A stretch of DNA of 64,000 bases, taken from Chondrilla cf. caribensis. Lineage: Eukaryota; Porifera; Demospongiae; Chondrillida; Chondrillidae. The DNA lies in contig OZ026564.1 in NCBI GenBank assembly GCA_964020155.1, forward strand, positions 50,001 to 114,000, read 5' to 3'. Under the pieces are notes generated by a model. It was not told the DNA's origin and ran no database searches. It saw nothing but the letters and a program-made list of their open reading frames with translations. The position numbers and the translations under genes were made by a program. Positions 13,899 through 27,427 of this stretch are shown here, piece by piece (the first letter of the stretch is position 1; every line of letters begins with the position of its first letter).

Positions 13899-14731
13899 AC
13901 ACACACTATTGCTTAGGTAATGGTTGTATTGGAGATGTTTGTAAGGTAGACATAACACACTATTTTACTCTTTTGCAGGTATGGCTTGTTCATTATATTA
14001 TATTTTATACAGTTTGTATCTGATTAGAACGATGTTGTTTTATACTATTTCCCCTAAACTTATTTCTAACTACATATGGCTGTAGCTTTTTGTATACATT
14101 TCTGTACACAAATATCATTATCTAATCAAACCTGATACAATAGCGAGGTCCTGCCTGTGCCCCAGAGCATATTTCGCCCCACCCTATGAGATGGCGTGCA
14201 CCTGACTGCAGTCACCAAGGTCCATGTACTGGTTGGTTGGGTCAGTAGGACATAAACCTCTAGTGCAATGCGGCATCCGTTGTAAAGGTTGTTTGGATGG
14301 CGTGTTCTCTGCATGTTATGTCGTCTGATCCTAAAACCATCTCTTTGTGAATGTAAGCATTGAGAATACTAGCTAGCATTGGTCAGCACTGCCTCTTGGG
14401 TTAGGGTTAGGTTAGTTAGGCTAGGAATCAATGGCCCTTCAGAAAGCACATCCACAGATAGACGACATTGCAACACTATGGACCAGCGGCTGGCAAGCGA
14501 GTGACTGTCAGGCGCCCAGGGCGAAGAGGGGAAGCGCCGGTAGGAACTGTACGTGTCTTAAAAATAGAACGATTATTGCTATAATATATTCATGAGGCAA
14601 GGCTAAAGTAGGCGTGTCCAGGATACGCCCCAATGCATTGAGTGAGTTCTGCAGGATCGCCAACCACTCCCGTCAAGAGCTTCGTCTGGCACCGTTGTTA
14701 CAAGTGCTCGTTCCGCCCTGCTACTCCTGTT
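13899..14731. other. Spacer between the two filamin genes
   Basis: This 833-bp AT-rich spacer holds the 3' UTR of filamin A and the upstream region of filamin B. A short run of TTAGGG-like units sits at 14398-14422. There is an in-frame stop at 14639 upstream of the filamin B start. No coding exon was recognised. Confidence 0.5.
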
Positions 14732-16529
14732 ATGTCCCAGAAGGGACCGAAGAAATCCACGAAGGGTTCCTTCAGAAAAGGACAGAATGAAGGGAAACGC
14801 AGTCTGGGGCGAGCTAGCCTCAGCAGCTTCGGCTCGCTCAGATTATGTAAGTTTGCAGCTTTGTAGAACGCCAGGTCCCACGCAACACAATTTTCTGGTG
14901 GTGTAGGGCTGAATTTGAGCGGACTACTAGGTTAGCTGTTGCTTACTTTCCCGTCTCTCCCAGTTGGCCTAGGTCGGCGGCGCCCCTCAATGACGATGAT
15001 CGCGGACTTCCACTTCACCGATCAAAGCAGGTCGATAGCCGAATTGTACAGTTACCTCGAAGAGGAAGCTAAACGTGAGCACCGTGTGTGCTGTGTGTGT
15101 ATGCGCGCGTTGTTTTTGTTGTTGTGTGTCCTTGCGCACGTGTTTGTTCCACAAGGCACCCCTCCATTGCTCCAGGTAAAGAAATCCCCGACCAACAGGT
15201 CCCACAAGAGGTAGACGTCCGAAACATTCGAAAGAGAGTCTTCACCAACTGGATGAACTATACTTTGAGGAAGGCCTCTTCTGCTACCTTCATCAATGAT
15301 ATTTGTCGTGATTTCCAGAGTGGCCTAGCCTTGCTTGAGCTGTTGAAGTTGCTCAACACAGAACGGCCAATACCCCCTTACCACACCAAACCTCGCAACA
15401 AGCAAGAAATGATCAGAAACCATCAAATCATATTTGATTTCTTGCTCAGAGATGGAGTTGATACCAAACTCATTGGAAGTGAGTATGCATAATAAATTGA
15501 GTGTGTCCGGTGGATCTAGTGTGTCCGGTGGATCTAGTGTGTCCGGTGGATCTAATGTGTCCGGTGGATTATTGACTTCATCGTTTTGCTGGTAGATATC
15601 CAGTGTTGATTTCTATGGACATCCTCTGTACCACTATAATAATATTGTTGTAATTGCGTTTGTAGTGGATCATTGATTGGCTCTGGTGTAATATACATGT
15701 CCAGCACATGTTTATCACATGGCTGCCACATGGTTATCACATGATATCATGTTTTGAACTGTTACTTCCTCAGGTCCTGAGGACATCCACAATGGCAATG
15801 AAGCCCCCATTTTGGCCCTTATGTGGGAGATTATTCAGCGCTATCAGATGAGGAGTGGTCCCTTTGGAATAGCAGCCAGATTGGCCTACTATACCTGGCT
15901 AGACATCAAGATGCCCCATCACAAAATTGAAAATTTTGATACAGGTGAGGAAAATGGGTGTGTTGGTGGGTGTAACTTCATAGTGAATATCTCCAAAACC
16001 TTGTGTACGTGTTATGAGGTAATGCAGAGGATGTGTTGGGGGTGTGGGTGTGGGTGTGGCTGTAGGTAAAGGATATGTCTTGTTTGTGTAGACTGGAACG
16101 ACGGCAGAGCTCTAGCTGCTCTGATTGATGTAGTAGCCCCTGGGCTTATATCCGACTACCGATCCATGGATCCAGCTCGAGCCATAGACAACTGTCGTGT
16201 GTGCATGAGACTAGCAGCAGACCACCTAGCCATCCCTATCATCATGGAGCCTGAGGAGTTGAGTCACCCAGAGACGGACCACCTGGCAGTACTGACCTAC
16301 TTGTCATTTTTTGTCAATTTTGGTAATAAAGAGCTGCTGCAATGGCTGCAGTCCAAGTTGCCTAGCCGAGTTGTCTCCAACTTCACCACTGACTGGATCA
16401 ATGGGATGAACCTGGCCTACCTGGTGGATGCCTGCTCCCCTGGTGTACACCCTGACTTGGCCTCTCTACATCCGAGGTTGGCTCCTATGAACGTTGCCAG
16501 AGCCATTGAATATGCAGAATCAGGTGAGT

Positions 16530-16580
<51 letters not shown>

Positions 16581-19500
16581 ACGCACATGTGTTTACGTGT
16601 GTGTATTTGTGTGTGTTGTATGTGTATCCTGTATACTTCTAGTATACTGAATCGTGCATGCTACAAGTCTACAAGATATACTGAGTTTACTAGTCTGTTG
16701 TAGCCAGCTGTCTGGTAGTGGTATTGTTGTGATATTCACTCTGTTCCCGTTTCATTTCATGCCATGTTTCCATTCTCATTCCCATTCAGGACTGGAAGTC
16801 ATCCCCCTGTTGTCGCACACTCAGGTCATGAACAAGTACATCGATGAGCTCTCCATGGCAACCTACCTTAGCTCCATCCGCACAACCTACCACATCACTC
16901 CGAAGGGCATGATATGTGCTTATGGCAGTGGGCTACACCGAGCCTTCATCAACAAGCCGGCAGTGTTCTTTGTCGATGGTACCTATGGTTCAGCCATCGA
17001 AGGTCAAGTGCATGTCTCTATCGAAGGAGTGGAGGTCATATCGGACCTCGTCCTCGGGCATAGCAACCTCTTCAAGATCACGTACATGCCGAGTGAAGTG
17101 AGGAAGATCTACATCCACGTTAGATGGGGTCACATTGACATTGATGGGTCTCCGTTTGTGGTCCAAGTAGTGGATCCCGAGGAGATCCGAGTGGTGGGCA
17201 TGAAGAAGGAGACCTGCTGGGCTGTGCACAGAATCTTCACTTGCAAGATCATGCACGCTTATGACAAACGGATTGTCAGTGTTTTGGTCCGACGCCCAGA
17301 TGGTGCCACCCAGCACTCGGAATGCCACGAGATGGAGGACGGATCTATCCTTGTTACACACAAAGCAAAATACACAGAGCAGAAATGTGTGGAGGTGCGT
17401 GTGGGCGGCCAGCACGTGCACAAGAGTCCATATACCACCTACTGTGTTGACCCCGAGCGGTGTAGTGTGGTCCTCTTTGATCCTCCCCCAGGACAGCCGG
17501 TCCTCTTTGGGACTACTGTCACCTTCAAGGCCACAGCTAGTATGCTGGACATCAAAGGCATCATGATCCACGCCCACGCACCCAGTGGGAAGATGGAAAT
17601 CCAGTGGTCCCTTCGTTATGGGGAAACATATGAACACACCTCTCAGTACACGCCCAACGAGGTCGGCCGTCACATCATCTTCTTCCAATGTGCAGGTGTC
17701 AACATCCAGGGATCTCCGATCATCATCGACTTCATCAGGCCCGAGCTGTGTCTGCTGGACCCCCTCCCCCCCTACATCTATGTTGGCTCTGACTACAAAC
17801 TGGTCCTGTGCGTACGAGGAGCAGGGGAGACCGTACCATCCGTGACGTCATCCATTGTTGATTACTTGGTACCTGCTATTGCTCCAGCAGAAGAAATTGA
17901 CAGGGAAGGAGAGTTTGATATCAACCTTCATGGGGTGGATGTGGGTGTGTCCAATGTGGGCGTGTTCTATGGGAATTTCCCTGTGAAGCCCTCTCCTGAT
18001 GATGTATGGGTCGTGGACTACTGCAGAGCCTTTGGTGATGCTCTTGTTCCTGGACAGTTCTTCAACATTGAAAATCCAATTGAATTCTACGTTGACATCC
18101 ATCGAGGTGGTCCGGGGGAGCTGTCGTTGAAGACAACCGGTCCAAACAAGAAATCATTTCCTTGTGCTTTGAGTGAGCCCGTTCCCGAATGGGAGGGTAC
18201 AGAGATGATAGTCCACACGGTCCAGTTCACCCCCCACATGATCCGATACCACTATATTGACTGCCTGTGGACCCTGTTTGGCCTGACGGACCCCATCCCC
18301 GACAGTCCCTTCAAGTTCTACGTGGTGGACCCACCTCTGTGCCAGTACTACCGACTACCCAAAGATGACATCATCTTCATGAACACCAACTACACGTTCT
18401 GTGTTGACACTAACCCGGCTGGTGAAGGAGCCCCCATCCACGTGTTCGTTCGCCATGAACCTGATGATGGAGAGCCGAGTGAGCTGGAGCTCACCTGTGA
18501 GAGGTCCGAGGACGACAAGTTCTACTACACCATCAACGTCAACTACCTCGGGTGGATGTACCTGTGGACCCAGTACAACTACACAGACATCAGACCGAAA
18601 CCGAGGAAGTTCCGAGTGGAGGAAGGTGTTGTGGTGAGGGACTACCTCCAGCCTGGTCTCCTTGACAGCGGCTATCCCTCGGACCCCACCAAGTGCCGCT
18701 CTTTTGGGGAAGTATTCAAACCAAATCGATTCTTCAATGCCCGTTCACCAATTGAGTTTTATGTTGACGTCATGAGCTCTGGATTTGGTTATCTCTCGTC
18801 CAATGGTCTGGATCCCGACAAGGAGGAAATCCCCGTGTACGTGTCCCCCATGCAGTGCTCGGACAAGGAGTGGGTGCACACTGTAGTGTTCACGCCCTTC
18901 ATCATTGATGAGCACAGTGTTGACGTCTTGTGGAATATGGTGGACCAGTCGGAGCCACTCCCCATCACTGATGGAGGTATCAACGAGGAGGAGCTCAAGT
19001 GGTGGCCAGTGCACATACCCAAGAGTCCAGTAACCTTTCCTGTTGTGGACCCACCCAAATGCCAATTGAGGGGTCTTCCTCGTGAGACCTATGTAATAGC
19101 ATTCAAAACGTATGATTTTGACATCGACACAAAGCCGGCAGGATTGGGAGCTCCACTCCGGAATATCGAGGAGCAAATTGGAATTGAAACCACAACTGAA
19201 GGAGAATCCTTTGCAATTGGTCAAAAACCGGAAATGGGTGTGTTTGGATTCAAGTTCACTTTACAACATGCTGGTTGGCTGGTGATGACCCCTCAGTACA
19301 ACTACACGCCCATACTGCCCCGCCCACTGGCATATGACATTGTCGATCCCAAGATGTACACGTGTGATCCTCCCACGATATTCCACACTCTCAGTGAGGT
19401 TTACCACTTTCCAGTCCTCGACGCTATTATCCATGACAGGTACCTTCGCTACCGGACGACACGTCACATCTACCTGGGGGAGGGAACTGTGGACACGCCC

Positions 19501-22500
19501 ATGCTTCCAGTCAACAAAGTGGACTCAACCATCCATACTGGGTTCCAGCCGGAGGACATCGGGAGGCATGAAGTGGAGGTCACATGTGTCGGTTACCATG
19601 TCAACAACAGTCCCTTCATCGTCAATGTCTGCTGTCCTCCGTGGTGTGTCATTGATGGTCTTCTGGAGACGCCTTACATTGTAGCCGACCAACCGTGGGA
19701 GTTCTCCATCGACACCAACCCAGCCTTCCCCGGTGCCGAGCTGACTGTGATTGCCAAACATTCTGAAGAGACAGAAGTCAATGTCTTGGAGAAAGTGGAA
19801 GTGTCACCCGGGGTTTTCAAATTTTGCTATATCCCCCACAGGCCAGCTGGCTACCTTCAAGTCAGCTTTCTCTACAACGGACATCACATTCGACCTCCAA
19901 TGAACTTTGACCTTGTTGACCCCTGGCAGTATGTGTCCATCCGTCCCCTTGGTTACGAGCGCATCAGATATGGTGTCATTTTCGATGTTGTGGACGTGAC
20001 TATCCACCACAAGTACATCTCCTGCTTGGCCAGCCACAAGGAGGAGGACGAGGCAGAGGTGGAGCTCTTCTATCACAACGACGTGCTCACATGCTCGTTC
20101 CAACCTCGCTACGTCGGCTACTATCACACGGAAGTCAAGTGCTGTGGTTTTGACGTTCCTGGTAGCCCCTTTGATGTCCCAGTGTGTGACCCAGAGTCCT
20201 GCTATGTCCTGGGAGCCTTCCCGCTCTACATCCTGGTGGATGACCCCACACTGATTCCCATCTTCACAGAAGAGGCTGGCCCGGGTGACCTCACCGTACA
20301 CTTTGACTCGGATGCTGGTCCATCTGCACTCAAACTGGACCTCAGTGAGAGGAAGGAGAACGGATGTGAGACCATCACCTTCTACGCCAACACAGTGTGT
20401 GACAACAAGGTCACCCTGAGATGGGCGGACTTCCCCATCTGTGGAAGCCCACTGGAGATGAGAGCCATTGATCCCAGCAAGTTGAAGTGGGTGTGTACTG
20501 CCATGAGAAAGGGGAGGATCATCCTGAACAGACTCACTGAGTTCTCCCTTGACTGTCGTGAGGTGGGGAATGTGTACCCAAATGTGACCGCTGTCTGTGA
20601 TGAGACCCCCTTCTCAGTGCAAATGACCGGCGTGGCTCCGAGGAGCTTCACCGCCGATGTGCTGCCCACAGTCAAAGGGGAGATGCTGTTCAATATAACC
20701 TTTGGGGGATTCCCCACTCCAGGTTTTCCCATAACAGTCATCGTACGAGCGTTCATTGACCCCAACAGTGTCCATGTCACTGGCCGCCCCCTCAAGAAGT
20801 GCTACTCCAGTTTAGTGGAGGAGGTGACTGTGCACACCCCTGAGATCGACCTGCTGGAAGCAGAGGTTCTCAACGTGGCCATCCTGCCCAAGGGGAGGAA
20901 GTACAACCTGGAAGACTACAGCGTGCGTGTTGAGATGTCAGACAACCTGGACACCACCTACCGGACACGATTCCTCATTCCCGACCAAGGGCCTCACTAC
21001 CTGAATTGCATGGTTGAAGGGCAGCATTGTAGGGGAAGTCCCTACAAGCTGAATGCAATCCAAGGTCCCAATGCCTCCAAGTGCATCTTGTACGGGCGAG
21101 TCAAAGAACCTTATCCATATTTTGTGATTGACAAGCTGATTCGGTTCCAGGTGGACGTGGCGGATGCAGGGAGTGGAGTGTTGAATGTGGTCATCAAGGA
21201 CGCTTACAACAAGACCATCCCATCAAAGCTGCTGAGAGACAAGAAAGCTAAAAGGGCAGTTTATGAGGTTGAAATGGTCCTCCCGACCCTCGGGGTCTAC
21301 TCCGTCAACGTGACCTGGTCCGACTACCCCATCCCCGGTAGTCCCTTCACCATCTACGGGTCCAATCCCCTCCTCTGTTCCTTCAGGGACCTGCCTGATC
21401 CGGCCATACCTGACCCGGACGCCTTTGCTCCAGTGTTGAACAGACCCTTCACTTACGTCATGGACAGCACCAGAGCTGGCAAGGGCATCGTGGCGGGAGC
21501 CATCCACTACGACAGTGGAGACGTGGACCAGTTGGAGGTGGTGGAGGACGAAGAAGGAGTCTACTCCGTCACAGCCTCTCCCAGGAACACTGGTTGGATG
21601 GAGATGATACTGACCTTCAACGATGTCAACATTCTTCCCGGCAAGTGGTATGTCTACGTTGTGGACCCCTCACTCTATTCTGTGTCCTTTGTGGACAAGA
21701 TCATGAGAGTGCGGCACCCAGTCCCCTTCACTTTGGAGGCTGTCTCTGAAGGCACTCCTTACATCACCCTGACTGCCTATCATGAAACAGGTGAGAAGGT
21801 CAAAGGTTATGTGGAGTTTGGTCAGGTAAACTCAACTGTTAAATTTATTCCAAAGAAGATTGGAGATTACCATGTGAATGTCAACTGTGGAGGAGTTCCC
21901 CTTAGGGGAGGCCCCTTCTCTATCCAGGTCTGTGATCCTGATGCCTGCAAAGTGATTGGCCACATTGCTGAGGTGTACGTTAGAGGAGAGAAATCCCTGT
22001 TCCAAATTGATACACTCAAAGCTGGACCCGGGACGTTTGCTTATTCTTATGAGCAAACTGCAGGTGACGAGGGGTCAGCCTTGGAGATTGACATCCGCCC
22101 CCACAAGGAGTGGCACATGAAGATCTACGAGGCAACCAAGAAGCCCCACCCAAAGCCGGAGGCTCTTCACTCGGAAGACGAGGATGAGGACCAGCCTACG
22201 GTGTGGGGGAATGATGTATACGAAGTCAAGTTTTCTGGTAACGTGTTTGGAGCAGGGAAGATAGCTCTGACCTGGGCAGGGTACCGGATTGCACGTGTCC
22301 CGTACCACATCAACGTGTACGACCCTGCTAACTGCATCATGTCACTTCCTGTGGGAGGAGTCAAAGTGAAGCCAAAGGTCTCGTACACCTTCTACGTGGA
22401 TACGTATCTGGCTGGGTCCATGTTGGCGGAGGTCAGAGCCTTGATGTTAGAGGAGGACTGTCACATTGAGTGCGAACAAGAAGGGAAGACAACCAAGGTG

Positions 22501-25500
22501 GTGTTCACTGCGGACTATCCCGGGGACTACCCAGTGGAGGTCAGGTGCTACAGGGTCCATGTTCAAGGATCACCATTCACCATCAAGGTCACTGATCAGA
22601 GTCTGATAGATGTGGTCGGGTTTGTGCCTTCTGTGATGCCTGTAGGGGGTGTGGCTACCATCACTGTTGACTGCATAGAGGCTGGAGCTGGGCCATTGGA
22701 ATCAACTGTGGAGACTGTTGCCAAAGATGGACCACCTGCCGATGTGGACATCAAACCATTTGGGGAACATGTTGATCGCTATGAAGTGACGTTCGTAGCA
22801 ACTGCAGCTGGTGAGTGCAAGGTCCAGCTGACCTGGGGTGGTCACAACGTCCCCCAGTTCCCCCACAACCTCAGAGTGGTGGACCTGTCGTCTTGTAGGA
22901 CCGTCCTGTTCAGACCCTCCAGGGGGTACTATGTGGAGGGAGAGAAGCTACAGATCACCATCTCCAACCTCCCTCACGGTGTGCCCGTGGATGTGACTGT
23001 ATTCTCACCGCAGTTTGAGGCTACAGTGCAACAGTGGCCGAAGAAGGATGGTTCTGTGTTCATCGAGTACCTCATGGCCACTGTGGGCACGTACAGAGTG
23101 GAAGCCTACGCCTTCAACATCCTGCTCAGTGGGTTCCCACTGGAGTTGGATGCTGTCGAACCACCCGAGGACAAGCCGGTGTTGCCACTAGTGATGGGAG
23201 ATGAGGGCTTACAGATTCTAACTGGACCACAAGTGGTGGGAGGGGATCAAGTGGAAGCAAGTGCTCGTGAAATTAGGAGAACTTTATTGATCAGACAGTC
23301 GTATGCTGAGAAGGTGGCCATCAGTGCTGCCACGGCAACCACTAATGTTCAGACAGATCAGAAAAAAGCTCGACGGAAGTCATCAACAGTTCCACCACCA
23401 GTGGTGGATGTTGGTGGGGGACTGGCAGTGGGAGTGGTCTCCGAGAGTGAAAAGAAGACAAGAAGACTAAGTAGAAAGGAGTCCCTCACCAAGTCCCCTC
23501 CTCCTGCTTACTCATCCATTGTCTCCTCCACCTCCCCACCAAAGTCCCCATCAGGTCGCCAAGGTGATGACCTTGATGGTGATTCCTCACTCCTCACCCA
23601 GGCTGCCATGATCACTGCCGCAGCAACAACGGGGGCTATTGTTTCCACGGTAACCAGTGATATATCTGACAGCAGGAAGTCTGTCTCTCCTAGGAAGCGC
23701 TCAGAGACATCTCCTCCTGTGTCACCCTCATCCCGACCAATCTCACCAACCACACCCACTTCTCCACCCACTTCCAGTGGCGTTGTTCAACCTGGTAAAA
23801 GAGCCAGTGTTGCCAGTCGAAGGACATCAACAGCTGAAGAGGCTCTTAAGGAGTTTGCAGGTAAAACTGCTCTGGGTTTAGTGGTGGGGGGAATAGCTGG
23901 GGAACTAACCAGGTCCTCCCCCACTACTGTTGTTGACATGGGTCCCTCCACTGAAGGAAGGAAGGGGACCAAACAGCTTAGCCACAGTCTCTCTCAGACG
24001 CAGTTCCAGAAAGGTGTGGACAAGACCTTCAATGTGGACAGCAAAGGATACATCACCCACAAGCTATCTCAGACCATCTCTAGAATAGAAAACAGTGTGG
24101 ATTTGGTGCTGTTTGATTCTGGTCTAGCAGAGCAAGGCAAGCTACAGATAACATTGAAGTCAAACTCGGGACGCGACTATCCCGTGACCATCGCTGACAA
24201 TGGGCTAGGCAAGTACTCCGTGTCCTTCACTGCTGAGGAGTTGGGGGAGTACAAACTCGGTGTCCTGTATGAAGGAGTCCACGTTCTGGGAAGTCCGTAC
24301 ACCTTTACCTGCGCTCCACAGGTGGACCTGGAGGACATAATAGCTAGCGGCCCTATTGTTGACTCGCCCGAAGGGATATCAATATCGGAGAACGAGGTCT
24401 ACTTGAAACTGGACACTACCGTGTGCGGGCCGGGAAACATCGCAGTGGAAGCAGAGGACGATAATGCTGCTCCCATACCACACGTCATTACTGAGGAGGA
24501 CGACCCTTCCACAGGGAAGCATTACACCATAGTCTCCATCGACGTGTACAGAGTTGGTATTTATGTGCTTGAGCTGTACTACCATAATGCTATGCCATTG
24601 CCTAATTCTCCCTACAAAGTCAATATAGTCGACCCAAGTCGTGTCAAAGTGAACGATCTACCTCCAAAGGCTCCTGTGACATTGTCAGAAACAATTGCTT
24701 TTGTAGTGGATGCTGTGGGTGCTGGTTTTCTGGTACCAGAGGTGTCCGTGTGTGACCCAACTGGTACATTCTCCCCCATTGACCCCAGACAGACAGAGCG
24801 AGGTTATTTTGTGTACAAATACACCCCAGAATACCCGGGAGCTCATTCAATACACATCAAAGCCTTTGATGAAATTGTTGGGGAAAGTCCCTATGGTCTC
24901 TCGGTGCTTGAAATGCCATCCAGTGGACTAGCACTGCACGAGGAGTCTTTAGCGGGCTACCAAGGAACCTATCTTGTGGACCAAGTGGCCAAGTTTGAGT
25001 TCTCTGGTGTTCCCATCAAGGTTGACATGAAGGAGCTGTCGGCAAAGGCTTACGGTCCAAATTCGGAGACCGCAGTGAATGTACAGTTTGTGCCAGGAGC
25101 CATCTACGAGGCCTCCTTCATCCCAACTGAACCCGGTCTGTACCACGTCTTTGTTGAGTGTGCAGGTCACCCGGTGGAAGGGAGCCCTTTTGTGATGGGC
25201 GTTGCCGATCCTAAGAAGGTGCAGTTTGTCGGGTCGCTGCCCAAGTACATCCACGTCAACCAGGAGACTGTCATTCTAGCTAAGACTGCTCATGCTGGTG
25301 TGGGAAAGATCTCGGTGATGGTGGACAGCTCTAAGGACTCCAAGTACATCGACTGTAGAGTCATAGATTTGCCCTTCGATACTCATGCCATTGTACTGAA
25401 GGGCAGGAGAACTGGAAGCAGTCCCATTGTCGAGATCCAATTTGCTGATAGACCCATTCCCAATTGTATATTTGGAGTGGAGATACTAAATCCTTACAAG

Positions 25501-27427
25501 TGTCAACTCGAGGCTGACTGTATTCGGACCAAGAAGGTGGAGATTGGTGAGGTTGCCATGGTAACACTGAGCAGCAAGGACAATAGTCCTCTCCTTGATG
25601 TTGTGTTTACAGTAAATGGACCATCGTCCCCAGTTGAAGTGATTACCACCGTGGACGAGAGTGGAGATCTGATTGGTCGATTCACCCCTTGGGAGGTGGG
25701 GCAGCACACGATGGAGGTGTCCCTGGGTGGTGTGAAGCTTGGCCAAGGCCAGTACAGGTTTGTAGCAGAGTACACAGCAGCGGATCACAGTGGGGATGTG
25801 TGTCGGGTGGCTGGACCAGGGATTAGGAGCATCCACCGAGGAGAGGAGGCAAGGTTTGTCATTGCCACTGGGGAGAAGGGTCTACTTCGGAAGGGAAACA
25901 TCTCTGCTGATGTGAAGGGCGTGTCACATGAAGTTCCAGCTCGGATTGTTGATAATGAGAATGGAACCTACTCTGTATCCTACACCCCGCCCAACATTGG
26001 TGCTTACTTGGTGAATGTCAAACACAAGAAGAAAGCCATCCTTGGAAGCCCTTTCAAGTTGACCTCCTTGCCCCCTCCTGACCCCTCCCAGATAGCTGTC
26101 TATGGAGAAGTGTTTGGGGAGAGAGCCCGGTTCATTGCGGGAGACCCGATAGAGTTCAATGTAGACGTCTCCAGAGGTGGGGATGGACGATTGACAGTGT
26201 TTGCACATGGTCCAAGTGGCCAGCAGATAAAGGTGTACACTAAACAGCACATTACTGATGAGAAGAAGTACACAGTCCTCTTTGACCCTACGGAGAAGGG
26301 TATCTACAGTGTTGCAGTCCTGTGGAGCGACAAGCACATCAGTAGGAGCCCCTTCAAGTTTGGAGTCCACCCCGGACCGGACGCTTCAAAGGTCATTGCA
26401 GATGGACCCGGTCTCCATGACGACATACTTGGAAGTGAAGGTCTCTTCATCATTGATGCCAAGCAGGCGGGCACTGGCTCTGTGTCGGTCCGCGTGCATG
26501 GGACGGACAAGTTCCACGTCAACCTCAAGCCAATCAACCCACCTAACCTCAGTCTGCTCAAGGCCACGTACACACCCACCCAACCTGGGGAATATACACT
26601 GTTTGTCAGATGGTGTGGTCGCAATGTCCCGGGAAGTCCCTTCCGAGTCAACATATCTCGTGGTGATGGTGATGGGTTTGAAGAAGAAGAACCCAGGGAT
26701 CAGGATTTGTGGAACTTCAAGGATGACAGCAACCTCATTGTTACCAGGCCAGAGTATTCCCCCAAAAAGGGAAAGCCCCCAGGATTTTACCTGGATCTCA
26801 GTCGTCAGGATGATGTGGACTATATCGTCGATTTGAAGTCGAGGGCCAAACCAGATGGGAAGAGTGACAAGACAAAGAGGAAATACAAGTCCTCCAAGTC
26901 CAAAGCCGACAGCGAGATTAACAAGTGGCCCAACTACCGACCTCTCCTAGCAACCAGCCAAGTCAGTATTGATACTGAAATGAGCGTTTCCAGTTTGGGG
27001 CCCAGTAGCAGTAGTGATGTATCTTCCTCTGAGGAAGGGGTTTCCCCTCGGCGGCAGCCAAGGCGACGTAAACCGAAGTCCAAACATAGAAAGGAACAGC
27101 CATTGACCTTAAAACCTGCAAAAGCTGAAGCTGTCACTTTTGGAGAAATCAAAGATACTGACAGCTCCAAAGTTGAGGAAATCACCACCAAGAAGAAAGG
27201 ACTCTTTAAGGTGTGTGTGTGTATGTGTGTGTGTGCGTGTGTGTGTGTGTGTGTTGTGTGTGTGTGTGTGTTGTGTGTGTGTGCGTGCGTGTGTGTGTGT
27301 GTGTGCATGCACGTGTGGGCATACTCTGTGTACATGCTTTCATAAACAGATCCATTAAAAGATTATCAATCATTTCTGTCTTGCACAGGGCTTCAGAAAG
27401 GGGAAAACCTCTGTGACTTACATTTAA
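14732..27427 (+). CDS. Three-CH-domain filamin B (Jitterbug-like, giant exon)
   Basis: Predicted actin-crosslinking protein of 3863 aa, tandem paralog of filamin A. Exons: 14732-14846, 14964-15074, 15176-15478, 15774-15944, 16092-16523, 16790-27210, 27389-27427; the sum is an exact multiple of three. The start is the first ATG after an in-frame stop at 14639. A basic Ser/Gly/Lys-rich N-terminal extension of about 85 residues precedes CH1 (VFTNWMNYTL). CH2 (DWNDG) and CH3 (DWING) follow, and all three end near residue 395. About 21 filamin repeats run to residue 2505, then a Ser/Pro/Thr-rich linker of about 310 residues (23170-24100), then about 9 more repeats and a charged tail. The 10.4-kb exon is exceptional. 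The intron at the CH1/CH2 boundary (before SPEDIH) has the same position and phase as in filamin A (before PEDIFD), supporting tandem duplication. Many repeats are degenerate. Confidence 0.9.
15494..15570. repeat. 18-bp minisatellite, about 4 copies
   Basis: Unit GTGTGTCCGGTGGATCTA in filamin B intron 3. Confidence 0.85.
16527..16582. repeat. (TG)n microsatellite
   Basis: A TG run a few bases inside filamin B intron 5, just after a GTGAGT donor. Confidence 0.95.
27211..27306. repeat. (GT)n array starting at a splice donor
   Basis: GT repeat with TGCG and TTGTG interruptions that begins at the first base of the last filamin B intron. Confidence 0.9.
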
